64,000 bases of DNA from Nocardioides sp. Root122 (GCF_001425025.1 NZ_LMDE01000003.1:115711-179710); one strand, 5' to 3'; numbered from the stretch's first letter, positions 42,287 through 51,888 are shown. The notes: generated from the letters alone by a model not told the origin. Numbers and translations are program-made.

Positions 42287-45254
42287 GCGCCGGCAGCACC
42301 AGGTGAGGCTCGACGACCCGGCGGAGGTCCTCGTGGACTCCGGCCTCGTCGACGTCGACTTCGTCGCTGCGCAGCTCGGCACCCGGTTCGGCTCGCACTA
42401 CGACGCCGCTCGCGCGGTCGTGCAGGCCGGCGAGGTGTCGCCGCACCCCCTCTTCGAGGCCCAGTGGATCGGTCGCCGTCGGTCCTGGCAGCGCTCGGGC
42501 CAGCACCCGGTGATCTGGTACGTCTCCGAGCGCCGCCGCCGCAACCGGATCGCCCCCCACCCGCTGGTCGACCCGCGGATCATCTTCGCGTCCATGCCCG
42601 AGGCCCGCCACCATCCCTACGGCGCGCTCTCCTACTGGCTCTCGGTCTCCGGGCCCGGCACCGCGCTGCCGACCCGGATCCTGCCCAAGAAGGTCTCCTG
42701 GGGGACCTACCGCGCGGCCGCCATCGAGGCCGCGACGGCCTGGCGCGACGAGGTCGTCCTCGAGCGGCCCGAGCTGTTGGGCCACTCCCCCGACCTGCCG
42801 GCGCGGCTGGCCACGTCACCCGCCGTCACGGTCGTGATGGCCGCCCAGGACTGCGGTCCGCTCGTGCGGGAGACCGTCGCCTCGCTGCAGGCCCAGACCT
42901 TCGCCGACTGGCACCTGGTCGCGGTCGACCGGGGATCGCTGGACGACACCGCCTGGGTGCTGCAGGGCATGGCCGCGTTCGACGACCGGATCACCCTGGT
43001 CCGCGAGTCGCGCTGCGGGCACGCCCGGGCGCTCAACACCGCCCTCGAGCACAGCACCGCCGAGCACGTCGCCTTCCTGCCGCCGGGCCGCGAGTGGCTG
43101 CCCGAGATGCTGGCCCAGCTGCTGGCCCACGCCCACGGGTCCGGGGCCGCCGCCGTGGTGGCCGGCGCCGGCGCCGTCGCGCGGTCCCGCCTGGAGCTGG
43201 TCGGCGGTCGGCCGGTCGACCTCACCACCTCCCTGCTGCGGCGCACGGCCATCAAGGACGTCGGCGGCTTCGACGAGTCGCTCGGGGGCTCGGCCGAGCA
43301 CGACCTGCTCCTGCGGCTCACGCGCGACCACGAGCCCGTCCCGGTCGACGTACCCGTCCTGAAGCGGCCCGACGTCGGCACCGCCGGCTTCGGCGACGAC
43401 TGGGACTCCGTGGTGCTGGAGCGCCAGCTCGTCGACTGGGACCAGGTCGCCGCCCGCCCACGGTCGGAGGGTCTCGTCAGCCACGTCCTCCCCGTGGGTC
43501 CGGAGCCGCGCCGCACCGTCGAGTGGCTCAGCTCCCTGCCGCGCGAGGGCTCCGAGCTGATCCTCGTGGGCGTGCGGCTGCGTCGCGCCCACCACGTGCT
43601 GGCAGCCTCGATCGCCTCGATCATCTCCGGCGCCCGGTTCGTCTCGGTGCCGACCGCGCTCTCCACCTCGGCGGCGACCAACATCGGCATCGCCCACGCC
43701 GACGGCAGCACCCTGCTGCTGATCCGACCCGAGGCCATGCCGCCCCGCCAGCCGATCGCCGAGAAGCTGGCCGACGTCGTACGCCAGCCGGGCGTCGCCC
43801 TCGCGCAGCCGCTGGTCGTCGACCTCGACGGCGTCGTGCTGAGCGCGGGCGCGCGGTTCGACGACGACAACCCCAACCCCGAGCTGTTCCTGGCGGGCCT
43901 GCCGACCAGCGACGCGGTCCGCATCGGGCAGTGCACGGTGGCCGCGCCCGCCACACCGCTGGTGGCGCTGCGGACCGACACGGCGGTGGCGCTGCGCGGC
44001 CTCAGCGGCCGCTTCCACTCGGTCCTCGCCGAGACCGACCTCGGGCTGCGGGCCCGGCACGCGGGGCTCGGCGACTCGGTCGTCGTCCCGGACGCCGTGA
44101 TCACCTCCCGCACCGACTACGCGCGCCCCGAGGAGCTCATCGGGGCGATGGCGTCGCTGCGGGTCAGCGGAGCCACGCCCCCGCCCGACGTGGCGCCCGC
44201 GCTGCTGCGCGAGGCCGGCCTGGAGGTGACCGACCGGCGCAACCGGCGGGTCTGCGCCGACCCCGACGACCGCCAGTCACCCGCCGTGCTGGTCCCCGAG
44301 CTCGTGCTCCGGCCGGTGAGCGGCATCCACGAGTCGCCGCCGCGGCTGCGCTGGGCGATCGACATCGCCGCCCCGGCCGCCAACCGGGGCGACCGCTGGG
44401 GCGACACCTACTTCGCCCGCTCCCTGGCCGACGCCCTCGAGCGGCGCGGCCAGCACGTGGCGATCGACCGGCGTGACGCGCGCGAACGCGACTCGCGCGA
44501 CCACGACGACGTGCTCCTGGTGCTGCGCGGGCTCGACCGGGTCACCCCCCGCCCCGGCCTGCTCAACGTCGAGTGGATCATCAGCCACCCCGACATGATC
44601 TCGCCCGAGGAGGTCGCGGGCTACGACCTGGTCTACGCCGCCAGCACGAGCTGGTCCTCGCGGATGACCCGCGAGTGGGGCACCCCCATCGAGCCGCTGC
44701 TGCAGTGCACCGACACGCGCTGGTTCCACCCCGACCGCGCCGAGCCTGACACGGGTCCGGCGGTGCTGTTCGTCGGCAACTCCCGCGGCGTCTACCGCTA
44801 CGCCGTCCGCAGCGCGCTGGCGATCGGCGCCGACCTGACGCTGCACGGCAACGACTGGACCGAGTTCGTCGACCGCGAACAGATCGCCTCCGGCGGCGTG
44901 GCCAACGAGGAGGTCGGCGCGCTCTACGCCTCGGCCGGCGTGGTCCTCAACGACCACCATCTCGACATGCGGCGCGACAGCTTCGCGTCCAACCGGCTCT
45001 TCGACGCCGCCGCCTGCGGCGCCCGCATCCTCAGCGACCGGATCGACGGCCTGGAGGAGATCTTCTCCGGCCTGGTGCTGCCCTTCGACAACGAGCACGA
45101 GCTCGCCCGCCTCATCGCGCCGCCGTACGACGCGTTCCCGGACGACGAGACCCGACGCAGCATCGCCACCCGGATCATCGCCGAGCACAGCTTCGACAAG
45201 CGTGCCGAGACGTTGATCGACGACGCCGTGCGCCGGATCCTCGCCCGCGGCTGA
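42276..45254 (+). CDS. Large multidomain glycosyltransferase (two GT-A-like domains plus a GT-B C-terminal domain)
   Basis: A 992-residue protein. Residues 1-180 resemble N-terminal segments of polysaccharide glycosyltransferases (HPLFEAQWIG). A GT2-like domain follows at about 183-400 (VTVVMAAQDCGPLVRETVASLQAQTF). Where a catalytic DxD-type segment is expected it reads AFLPPGREWLPEML. A second GT-A-like region at about 430-660 has SAATNIGIAHADGSTLLLIRPEAMPP, again without DxD. The C-terminus (about 690-992) is a CgeB/Glyco_trans_1_2-like GT-B domain (SHPDMISPEEVAGYDLVYAA, VLFVGNSRGVYRYAV, LVLNDHHLDMRRDSFASNR). It is coupled to the RgpF-like gene. A surface-glycan role is inferred; only the last domain looks catalytically intact. 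Confidence 0.82.
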   Translation: MRGERRQHQVRLDDPAEVLVDSGLVDVDFVAAQLGTRFGSHYDAARAVVQAGEVSPHPLFEAQWIGRRRSWQRSGQHPVIWYVSERRRRNRIAPHPLVDPRIIFASMPEARHHPYGALSYWLSVSGPGTALPTRILPKKVSWGTYRAAAIEAATAWRDEVVLERPELLGHSPDLPARLATSPAVTVVMAAQDCGPLVRETVASLQAQTFADWHLVAVDRGSLDDTAWVLQGMAAFDDRITLVRESRCGHARALNTALEHSTAEHVAFLPPGREWLPEMLAQLLAHAHGSGAAAVVAGAGAVARSRLELVGGRPVDLTTSLLRRTAIKDVGGFDESLGGSAEHDLLLRLTRDHEPVPVDVPVLKRPDVGTAGFGDDWDSVVLERQLVDWDQVAARPRSEGLVSHVLPVGPEPRRTVEWLSSLPREGSELILVGVRLRRAHHVLAASIASIISGARFVSVPTALSTSAATNIGIAHADGSTLLLIRPEAMPPRQPIAEKLADVVRQPGVALAQPLVVDLDGVVLSAGARFDDDNPNPELFLAGLPTSDAVRIGQCTVAAPATPLVALRTDTAVALRGLSGRFHSVLAETDLGLRARHAGLGDSVVVPDAVITSRTDYARPEELIGAMASLRVSGATPPPDVAPALLREAGLEVTDRRNRRVCADPDDRQSPAVLVPELVLRPVSGIHESPPRLRWAIDIAAPAANRGDRWGDTYFARSLADALERRGQHVAIDRRDARERDSRDHDDVLLVLRGLDRVTPRPGLLNVEWIISHPDMISPEEVAGYDLVYAASTSWSSRMTREWGTPIEPLLQCTDTRWFHPDRAEPDTGPAVLFVGNSRGVYRYAVRSALAIGADLTLHGNDWTEFVDREQIASGGVANEEVGALYASAGVVLNDHHLDMRRDSFASNRLFDAAACGARILSDRIDGLEEIFSGLVLPFDNEHELARLIAPPYDAFPDDETRRSIATRIIAEHSFDKRAETLIDDAVRRILARG

Positions 45255-45300
45255 GAGCCCGCTATCACCGCCGGTAGCGACCCGGACTTGTCAGGCTCTC
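45253..45300. terminator. Possible bidirectional hairpin between convergent glycosyltransferase and ftsY
   Basis: GAGAGCC (45253-45259) pairs with GGCTCTC (45294-45300), and an inner GCTATC/GGTAGC pair (one G-U) stacks within. It lies between stops at 45254 and 45318. Confidence 0.45.
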
Positions 45301-45317
45301 GCTGAACGGCGCAGACG

Positions 45318-46454
45318 TCAGCCGAGCAGCGCGTCGACGAACGCGGCGGGGTCGAACGGCGCCATGTCGTCGGGGCCCTCCCCGAGACCGACGAGCTTGA
45401 CCGGGACGCCGAGCTCGCGCTGGACCTGCACCACGATGCCGCCCTTGGCGGAGCCGTCGAGCTTGGTCAGCACGATGCCGGTGACGTCGACGATCTCGCT
45501 GAAGACGCGGGCCTGGATCAGGCCGTTCTGGCCGGTGGTGGCGTCGAGGACGAGCAGCACCTCGGTGACCGGGGCCTGCTTCTCGATGACGCGCTTGACC
45601 TTGCCGAGCTCGTCCATCAGGCCGGCCTTGTTCTGCAGGCGGCCGGCGGTGTCGACGAGCACGGTGTCCACGCCGTTGTCCATGCCGTGCTTGACGGCCT
45701 CGAACGCCACGCTGGCGGGGTCGCCGCCCTCGGGCCCGCGGACCACCTCGACGCCGACGCGCTCGCCCCAGGTGGCGAGCTGGTCCACGGCCGCGGCGCG
45801 GAACGTGTCGGCCGCGCCGAGCGTGACGGTGAGGTCCTCCGCGACCAGGATGCGGGCGATCTTGCCGACCGTGGTGGTCTTGCCGGCCCCGTTGACGCCG
45901 ACCACGAGCACCACGCCGGGCGTGCCGTCGGCGCCGCTCACCTGGACCCGGCGGTCCAGGTCGGTGCCGAGGAGCTCGATGAGCTCCTCGCGCAGGACGG
46001 TGCGGGCATCGGGGACCTGTCCGCCCTCGACCCGCAGCCGCGTGCGCAGCCGCTCGACCAGCGCCTGCGTCGGCGCGACCCCGATGTCGGCGGTGAGCAG
46101 CGTGTCCTCGATCGCCTCCCACGTGTCCTCGTCGAGCCGGTCACGGCTCAGGAGGGCAAGGAGGCCCTTGCCCAGACCGCCCTGCGAGCGCGACAGGCGC
46201 TCGCGCAGCCGCTGCATGCGGGTGCCGGAGCGCTCCGGCTTGTCGAGCGTCGGGGCGAGCGGCTCGTCAGTGACGAGCGGCGGCTCCGGCGGGGCCGCGG
46301 TGGCCGCCTCGCCCTCGGTCGGGGGCGGGACGATGACGTCGGTGCCACCCGTCGGTGGGACGGCCTTGCGCCGGCGCCCGGAGGTCAGCAGCCCGGCGAG
46401 CGTGAGCACGCCGACGACGGCGATGCCGATGATCAGATACAGCCAGTCACCCAT
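45318..46454 (-). CDS. ftsY: Signal recognition particle receptor FtsY
   Basis: A 378-residue SRP receptor GTPase. It begins with a membrane span ([22 protein letters not shown]), unlike E. coli FtsY, then an acidic Pro/Glu linker. The NG domain follows: [39 protein letters not shown] (G1), [20 protein letters not shown] (G3) and [11 protein letters not shown] (G4). ATG 46454 is preferred to TTG 46466. It starts 12 nt after the stop of a methyltransferase gene, an arrangement that suggests one transcript. Confidence 0.96.
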   Translation of the reverse strand: MGDWLYLIIGIAVVGVLTLAGLLTSGRRRKAVPPTGGTDVIVPPPTEGEAATAAPPEPPLVTDEPLAPTLDKPERSGTRMQRLRERLSRSQGGLGKGLLALLSRDRLDEDTWEAIEDTLLTADIGVAPTQALVERLRTRLRVEGGQVPDARTVLREELIELLGTDLDRRVQVSGADGTPGVVLVVGVNGAGKTTTVGKIARILVAEDLTVTLGAADTFRAAAVDQLATWGERVGVEVVRGPEGGDPASVAFEAVKHGMDNGVDTVLVDTAGRLQNKAGLMDELGKVKRVIEKQAPVTEVLLVLDATTGQNGLIQARVFSEIVDVTGIVLTKLDGSAKGGIVVQVQRELGVPVKLVGLGEGPDDMAPFDPAAFVDALLG

Positions 46455-46466
46455 GGGCCAATCCAA

Positions 46467-47390
46467 TCAGAGGCGCGCAACGCGGCGAAGCCGGGTGAGC
46501 ACCCCACGCTCGCGTGCCCGCTGCTGGGCGGAGGCCTCGGAGAGCCGGGCGCGCAGGGCGTCGCGCTCGGCGGCCAGCCGGTCGGCACGCGCGCGGCTGC
46601 GCTCGAGCCGCTCCTGCGCACGGGCGAGGTCGCCGAGCACGGCGTCGAAGGCGGCGGTGAGGCCGGACCCCGTGCCGTCGGCCAGCATCGGCGACGACGC
46701 CTCGCGGCCGGGGTGGACGACCCAGACGACCTCGTGGGGCATCAGCCGGAACCACTGGACCGCGGACTCCCCGACCAGGGCCGGCGGCGTGACCCGCACC
46801 GACGCCAGTCCGGCGTCGCACAGCCGTGAGTCGAAGTCGTCGCCGTACCACCGCACGTGGTCCCTCTGCCCGAACCGCCGCACGCGCTCCTCCGGGGTCG
46901 CGGACGGGTCCTCCTCGGTGGCCACGCCGCCCTTGATCGGCACCTCCAGCAGGGCGATGCCCCGTGGGCTGAGCACGCGGGCGATCTCGCGCATCGCCGC
47001 GCAGTCGTCGGGCACGTGCTCGAGCACGTGGTAGCAGACGAGCAGGTCGACCGAGCCGTCCCGCAGGGGCAGGGCGGTCACGCTGGCGAGGGCGTCGACC
47101 GCACGGTGGTCGTAGCCGGCGTCGAGGGTGACCCGGCGGCGCGCCTCCACACGGTCGAGCAGCGCCGTCGACTGGCGCGACGGGGCGATCTCCACGACGG
47201 TGTCGAGGTCACGCAGCTCCGGCGCGAGGACGCCGAGGAGCAGGGACAGGAAGCGGTGTCGCTCGAGGCTCCCGCACCGGGGGCACACGGCGTCCGGCCG
47301 CCCGTCGGGCCCGGGCCGGAACGGCCGGCCCACGGTCGACCCGCAGGCCGCGCAGTAGCCCTTCGCTGCATCCCGGCGTGCACCGCTCAC
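46467..47390 (-). CDS. SAM-dependent methyltransferase with zinc ribbon and C-terminal coiled coil
   Basis: A 307-residue protein in three parts. An N-terminal zinc ribbon has CAACG...CPRCGSLERHRF. A class I methyltransferase domain follows (TVVEIAPSRQSTALL, ALASVTALPLRDGSVDLLVCYHVLEHVPDDCAAMREIARVL). The C-terminus is a helical heptad stretch of about 60 residues (RAQERLERSRARADRLAAERDALRARL). Proteins like this occur in glycan and capsule loci. GTG 47390 is chosen because TAGCGT ends 7 nt upstream and would overlap the alternative GTG 47399. Confidence 0.85.
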   Translation of the reverse strand: MSGARRDAAKGYCAACGSTVGRPFRPGPDGRPDAVCPRCGSLERHRFLSLLLGVLAPELRDLDTVVEIAPSRQSTALLDRVEARRRVTLDAGYDHRAVDALASVTALPLRDGSVDLLVCYHVLEHVPDDCAAMREIARVLSPRGIALLEVPIKGGVATEEDPSATPEERVRRFGQRDHVRWYGDDFDSRLCDAGLASVRVTPPALVGESAVQWFRLMPHEVVWVVHPGREASSPMLADGTGSGLTAAFDAVLGDLARAQERLERSRARADRLAAERDALRARLSEASAQQRARERGVLTRLRRVARL

Positions 47391-47397
47391 GTCCGGC

Positions 47398-47403
47398 ACG
47401 CTA
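47398..47403 (-). promoter_or_regulatory. Leaderless -10 box (TAGCGT) of the methyltransferase-ftsY unit
   Basis: TAGCGT ends 7 nt before GTG 47390. Confidence 0.5.
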
Positions 47404-47459
47404 GTCCGCCCCGGGCGCGGTGGGGAGCGCCGCGCCGGGCCTTCAGCGATCCGCGGCGG

Positions 47460-47636
47460 TCAGACCCGCGACTCGGAGTCCTCCAGCGTGGGCAGCGCGT
47501 CGACGCCCTTGCGCATGGCGGTGCCGAGCTGGGGCGCGACGGGCATCTTCGCGCCGCGGTGGGGGTAGGCGACGTAGACACCGACGGCAGCGGCGACGAG
47601 CACGCCGAGGGTCATCATCAGGATGATCGCGAGCAC
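47460..47636 (-). CDS. Small single-span membrane protein
   Basis: A 58-residue protein of unknown function. An N-terminal membrane helix (LAIILMMTLGVLVAAAVGVYVAYPHRG) is followed by a short polar tail (VAPQLGTAMRKGVDALPTLED). GTG 47636 has GGAGGG 7 nt upstream, a strong ribosome site that rules out the longer 47699 frame. It lies between the thioesterase gene and the methyltransferase gene. Similar short proteins occur in this position in related genomes from memory, but I cannot name a family. Confidence 0.65.
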   Translation of the reverse strand: MLAIILMMTLGVLVAAAVGVYVAYPHRGAKMPVAPQLGTAMRKGVDALPTLEDSESRV

Positions 47637-47744
47637 GGGGGATCCCTCCGAGGTGGTCCGGTCGGTTCCTCCCCACCATCGCACAGGGCCGGACGTCACC
47701 CCGCATCTCCGACCGCCGTGTCGGGACGGGGAGGAAGTGCCCGG

Positions 47745-48209
47745 TCAGCGGATGAGGCGTACGACGGCCTCGCGCACGGCGTCGGGCATCGGCGTCACCG
47801 GCCGGGCGCCCGCACCGCGGGAGTTGTCGACGTAGACGTGCACGAAGCGGCCCTCGGCCGCCGCCTCGTCGGACTCTCCCTGGAAGAGCCCGATCCGGTA
47901 GACGATCGAGCTCGTGCCGACCTTGTCGACGACCAGGCCCATCTCGATCGGCTCGGGGAAGCCGATCTCGCGGAAGTAGCGGCATCCGGTCTCCGCGACG
48001 ACACCGATCTGCGGAAGCGAGCGCACGTCGAGGCCGGTCGCGTCGTAGAGGTAGGCGTTGACCGCGGTGTCGAAGAGCTCGTAGTAGGTCGCGTTGTTGA
48101 GGTGGCCGTAGGCGTCGTCGTCGCGCCACCGGGTCGTCGCGGTGCGCCAGGCGACGTAGTCGTCGCGGGTCGGCCTCGCCGTTCGGTCGCTCTTCGCAGC
48201 GGGCTCCAC
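47745..48209 (-). CDS. Hotdog-fold acyl-CoA thioesterase (4HBT family)
   Basis: A 154-residue protein. The hotdog signature RWRDDDAYGHLNNATYYELFDTAVNAYL has the catalytic Asp in the usual D-x-G/Y-GHLNN context. The following strands are VVAETGCRYFREIGFPEPIEMGLVV and IGLFQGESDEAAAEGRFVHVYVD. It hydrolyses an acyl-CoA or related thioester; the acyl group is unknown. GTG 48209 shares one base with the smc TAG stop (TAGTG), so it is translated with smc. Confidence 0.9.
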   Translation of the reverse strand: MEPAAKSDRTARPTRDDYVAWRTATTRWRDDDAYGHLNNATYYELFDTAVNAYLYDATGLDVRSLPQIGVVAETGCRYFREIGFPEPIEMGLVVDKVGTSSIVYRIGLFQGESDEAAAEGRFVHVYVDNSRGAGARPVTPMPDAVREAVVRLIR

Positions 48210-51200
48210 TACGCGCTCTCCGCGTCACGGAGGCGCTGGCTGATCACTGCGGAGACGCCGTCGCCGCGCATGGTGACGCCGTAGAGCGCGTCACCGACCT
48301 CCATGGTCCGCTTCTGGTGGGTGATGACGAGCAGCTGGGAGGTCTCGCGCAGCTCCTCGTAGATCTGCAGCAGGCGCCCGAGGTTGGTGTCGTCGAGCGC
48401 CGCCTCGACCTCGTCGAGGATGTAGAACGGCGAGGGACGCGCCTTGAACAGCGCGACGAGGAACGCCACGGCCACCAGCGACCGCTCGCCGCCGGAGAGC
48501 AGGGAGAGCCGCTTGACCTTCTTGCCCGGAGGTCGGGCCTCGACCTCGACGCCGGTGGTGAGCATGTCGGACGGGTTGGTGAGCACCAGCCGGCCCTCAC
48601 CACCGGGGAACAGCCGGGCGAAGGTCTGGTCGAAGGCCTTCTCCACGTCGGCGTAGGCCTCGGTGAAGACCTGCTCCACGCGGGCGTCGACCTCGCGGAC
48701 GATGTCGAGGAGGTCCTTGCGGGTGCGCTTGAGGTCCTCGAGCTGCTCGGTGAGGAACTTGTGGCGCTCCTCCATGGCGGAGAACTCCTCCAGCGCCAGC
48801 GGGTTCACCCGCCCCAGCATGGACAGCGCGCGCTCGGCCGAGCGCAGCCGCTTGACCTGTTCCTCGCGGACGAACGGCGTGGGCTCCGGCGGCTCCTCCC
48901 CCTCCGGCACCTGGCCGCTGAAGGGGACGAGCGTGGTGGGTCCGTAGTCGTTGACGAGTCCGTCGGGGTCGAGGCCGAGCTCCTCGAGCGCACGCTCCTC
49001 GAGCTGCTCGATGCGCATCCTCTGCTGGGTGCGGGCCATCTCGTCGCGGTGCACGGAGTTGACCAGCTCGTCGTGCTCCCGGCCGAGGTCGCGCAGCCGG
49101 GTGCGGACGGCCATCAGCTGCTGCTCGCTGCCCTGGCGCGACTCCTCCACGGCGGCGCGCTCGTCCGCGGCGTCCATCACGGAGCGCTCCAGCTGGTGGA
49201 GCACGATGCGGACGGCGACGGACACCGCCTGCGCCGCCCGGCCCTCGCGGATCAGCCGCTCGCGGCGCTCGGCAGCGCGGGCGCGGGACTCGCGCTCGGC
49301 CTGGGCGGCGCGGAGCAGCGAGTCGGCGCGCCCGTGCAGCGCGCGGGCACGCTCCTCGGCGGTGCGGAGCGCGAGCCGGGCATCCATCTCGCCCTGGCGG
49401 GCCTCACGGGCGGCCTCCGCCAGCTTCTCGCGCTCGGAGGTGTCGGGCTCCTCGTCGGTGACGTCGTGCGCGGCGGCCAGGCGGGCCTCGAGCTCGACGA
49501 GCCCGGCGAGGTCGGCCTCGCGGGCCTCACGGGCCGTGGTGATGGCGCGCTCGAGCCGCTCGGCCTCACCCTTGGCCGCGCGGGCCTGCGAGCCGTACTG
49601 GCCGAGCTCCTCGGCGACCGCGGCGAGGGTGGCGTCGGACTCGTGCAGCTTGGCCAGCGCGACGTCGACGCGCTTGAGGGTGTCGTGGCGCGTGGCCTCG
49701 AGGCGCGAGATCTCGAAACCGAGGCGCTCGGCCGTGGCGGTGGCCTCGGCCAGCTTGGCGGTGGCGTCGTCGACCGCGGCCTGCACCTCGATCAGGCTCG
49801 GCTGGCGGCCGGAGCCGCCGGCCGCGAAGTGCGCGCCGAGGAGGTCGCCCTCGCGGGTCACCGCGACGACGTCGGGGACGGCGTCCACCAGGCTGCGCGC
49901 CGCGGCGAGGTCCTCGACCACAGCCACCTTGTGCAGCAGCCGCACCAGCGCGGGGCGTACGTCGTCGGGGGCGGCCACGACGTCGACGGCGTAGGTCGCG
50001 CCGTCGGGGAGGCCGGGCCAGTCGCGGTCGTCGAGGGGTGCGCCACCGAGCAGCAGTCCGGCCCGGCCGAGGTCGTCGTCCTTGAGGTGGCCGATGGCCG
50101 CCAGGGCGGCGTGGGCGTCGGCGACCACCACGGCGTCGGCGGCGGTGCCGAGGGCCGCGGCGACCGCGGCCTCGTAGCCGTGGTCCACGTCGAGCAGGGC
50201 GGCGACCGAGCCGAGCAGGCCGTCGACCTTGTCGGTCGCGGCGAGCAGCGCGCCGGCGCCGTCCTTGCGGTTGAGGCCGATCTCGAGCGCGTCACGGCGC
50301 GCGGTCAGCCCGGCCCGGTCGCGGTCGGCCTGCTGGGCGTCCTCGCGGGCGCGCGCCAGCTGCTCCTCGACCTCGTCGAGGGCCGCGACGGCCTGCTCGT
50401 GCTCGGAGTCGAGGCCCTCCTCACCCGCGTCGAGCCCCGCGACCTTGGTCTCGAGGGCGGTGAAGTCGCGCTGGGCGCGCTCGGCACGTGCCGCGGCGTC
50501 CTCGCGCGCGTCGGTCAGGCGCTGGATCTCGGCGTCGGCGGCCTCCGCCCGGGACTTCAACGCGTTGACCTGGCCGGTGAGGCGGGCCAGCCCCTCGCGG
50601 CGGTCGGCGGCGGCGCGCTGGAGGCCCGCGATCCGCTTGTCCTCCTCGGCGGCGGCCTCCTCCGCAGCGCGCTTGGCGACCACAGCGGCGTCGAGCGCGG
50701 CGCGGTGCTGCTCGACCTGCTCCCCGATCTCGGTCTCCTGCCGGCGGACGCGCTCGGCCTGGGCCTCGAGCTCGTCGGGGTCGCGCCCGGAGTCGACGGT
50801 GTCGCCCTCGGCGGCGCCGGCGGCGTTGCGGATGCGCTCGTCGGCCAGCGAGGCGGTGCCGCGCAGCCGCTCCTTGAGGCCGGACAGCGCGAACCACGTC
50901 TCCTGCGCGGCGGCGAGGCGGGGCAGGTCGTCGCGGAGCGTCGCCTCGAGGCGCGCCTCCCTCTCGCGGCCCGCCGCGATCTCGGCCTCGACCTGCTCGC
51001 GCCGCTCCTTGAGCAGCGTCTCGTCGGCCATCTCCTGGTCCAGCGCGGTGCGCGCGGTGACCAGGTCGTCGGCCAGCAGCCTCGCGCGGGCGTCGCGCAC
51101 GTCGGCCTGCACGGTCTGGGCCTGGCGGGCGACCTCGGCCTGGCGACCGAGGGGCTTGAGCTGGCGACGGATCTCGGAGAGCAGGTCCGCGAGCCGGGTC

Positions 51201-51763
51201 AGGTTGCCGTCGGTGGCGTCGAGCTTGCGGAGCGCCTTCTCCTTGCGCTTGCGGTGCTTGAGGACGCCCGCGGCCTCCTCGATGAAGCCGCGGCGGTCCT
51301 CGGGGGTCGCGTGCAGGATCGAGTCGAGCTGGCCCTGCCCGACGATCACGTGCATCTCGCGGCCGATGCCGGAGTCGCTGAGCAGCTCCTGCACGTCGAG
51401 CAGGCGGCAGCCGTTGCCGTTGATGGCGTACTCCGAGCCGCCGTTGCGGAACATCGTGCGGCTGATCGTGACCTCGGCGTAGTCGATCGGCAGCGCACCG
51501 TCGGAGTTGTCGATGGTCAGCTGCACCTCGGCGCGGCCCAGCGGCGGGCGCCCGGACGTGCCGGCGAAGATGACGTCCTCCATCTTGCCGCCGCGCAGGC
51601 TCTTGGCACCCTGCTCGCCCATCACCCATGCCAGGGCGTCCACGACGTTGGACTTGCCGGAGCCGTTGGGCCCGACGATGCAGGTGATGCCCGGCTCGAG
51701 CTGCATGGTCGTCGAGGACGCGAAGGACTTGAACCCCTTGAGGGTCAGGCTCTTCAGGTACAA
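48209..51763 (-). CDS. smc: Chromosome segregation SMC protein
   Basis: A 1184-residue condensin ATPase. The N-terminal head has LKGFKSFASSTTMQLEPGITCIVGPNGSGKSNVVDALAWVMG (Walker A). Long coiled coils flank a flexible hinge at about 500-660 (LLGSVAALLDVDHGYEAAVAAALGTAADAVV). The C-terminal head has LSLLSGGERSLVAVAFLVA (signature) and FYILDEVEAALDD (Walker B). TTG 51763 (LYLKSLTL) is the start, because GAGGAG lies 6 nt upstream; upstream residues are not family-like. The scpA and scpB partners are not in the window. Confidence 0.96.
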   Translation of the reverse strand: MYLKSLTLKGFKSFASSTTMQLEPGITCIVGPNGSGKSNVVDALAWVMGEQGAKSLRGGKMEDVIFAGTSGRPPLGRAEVQLTIDNSDGALPIDYAEVTISRTMFRNGGSEYAINGNGCRLLDVQELLSDSGIGREMHVIVGQGQLDSILHATPEDRRGFIEEAAGVLKHRKRKEKALRKLDATDGNLTRLADLLSEIRRQLKPLGRQAEVARQAQTVQADVRDARARLLADDLVTARTALDQEMADETLLKERREQVEAEIAAGREREARLEATLRDDLPRLAAAQETWFALSGLKERLRGTASLADERIRNAAGAAEGDTVDSGRDPDELEAQAERVRRQETEIGEQVEQHRAALDAAVVAKRAAEEAAAEEDKRIAGLQRAAADRREGLARLTGQVNALKSRAEAADAEIQRLTDAREDAAARAERAQRDFTALETKVAGLDAGEEGLDSEHEQAVAALDEVEEQLARAREDAQQADRDRAGLTARRDALEIGLNRKDGAGALLAATDKVDGLLGSVAALLDVDHGYEAAVAAALGTAADAVVVADAHAALAAIGHLKDDDLGRAGLLLGGAPLDDRDWPGLPDGATYAVDVVAAPDDVRPALVRLLHKVAVVEDLAAARSLVDAVPDVVAVTREGDLLGAHFAAGGSGRQPSLIEVQAAVDDATAKLAEATATAERLGFEISRLEATRHDTLKRVDVALAKLHESDATLAAVAEELGQYGSQARAAKGEAERLERAITTAREAREADLAGLVELEARLAAAHDVTDEEPDTSEREKLAEAAREARQGEMDARLALRTAEERARALHGRADSLLRAAQAERESRARAAERRERLIREGRAAQAVSVAVRIVLHQLERSVMDAADERAAVEESRQGSEQQLMAVRTRLRDLGREHDELVNSVHRDEMARTQQRMRIEQLEERALEELGLDPDGLVNDYGPTTLVPFSGQVPEGEEPPEPTPFVREEQVKRLRSAERALSMLGRVNPLALEEFSAMEERHKFLTEQLEDLKRTRKDLLDIVREVDARVEQVFTEAYADVEKAFDQTFARLFPGGEGRLVLTNPSDMLTTGVEVEARPPGKKVKRLSLLSGGERSLVAVAFLVALFKARPSPFYILDEVEAALDDTNLGRLLQIYEELRETSQLLVITHQKRTMEVGDALYGVTMRGDGVSAVISQRLRDAESA

Positions 51764-51821
51764 CGCGGGCTCCTCGCCGTCAGGATCGGGCACTGAAAAC
51801 TGGGGAAGCTCAGCGCGGCTC

Positions 51822-51827
51822 ACCCTA
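51822..51827 (-). promoter_or_regulatory. Candidate -10 box (TAGGGT) of smc
   Basis: TAGGGT on the minus strand, about 60 nt before TTG 51763. This gives a leader of about 50 nt with a GAGGAG ribosome site, in contrast to the leaderless genes. Confidence 0.4.
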
Positions 51828-51888
51828 CGACACCGGCGTGGCCCGCACCCGTTGCACACCGGCGTGCCTCGCCGCCATGCTGGTCGGC

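Noticed and set aside
48317..51796. A 1159-codon open frame on the plus strand opposite smc
   Set aside because: Composition is that of a mirror of the SMC coiled coil (Leu/Gly/Val/Asp rich), with no domain motif and no start signal.
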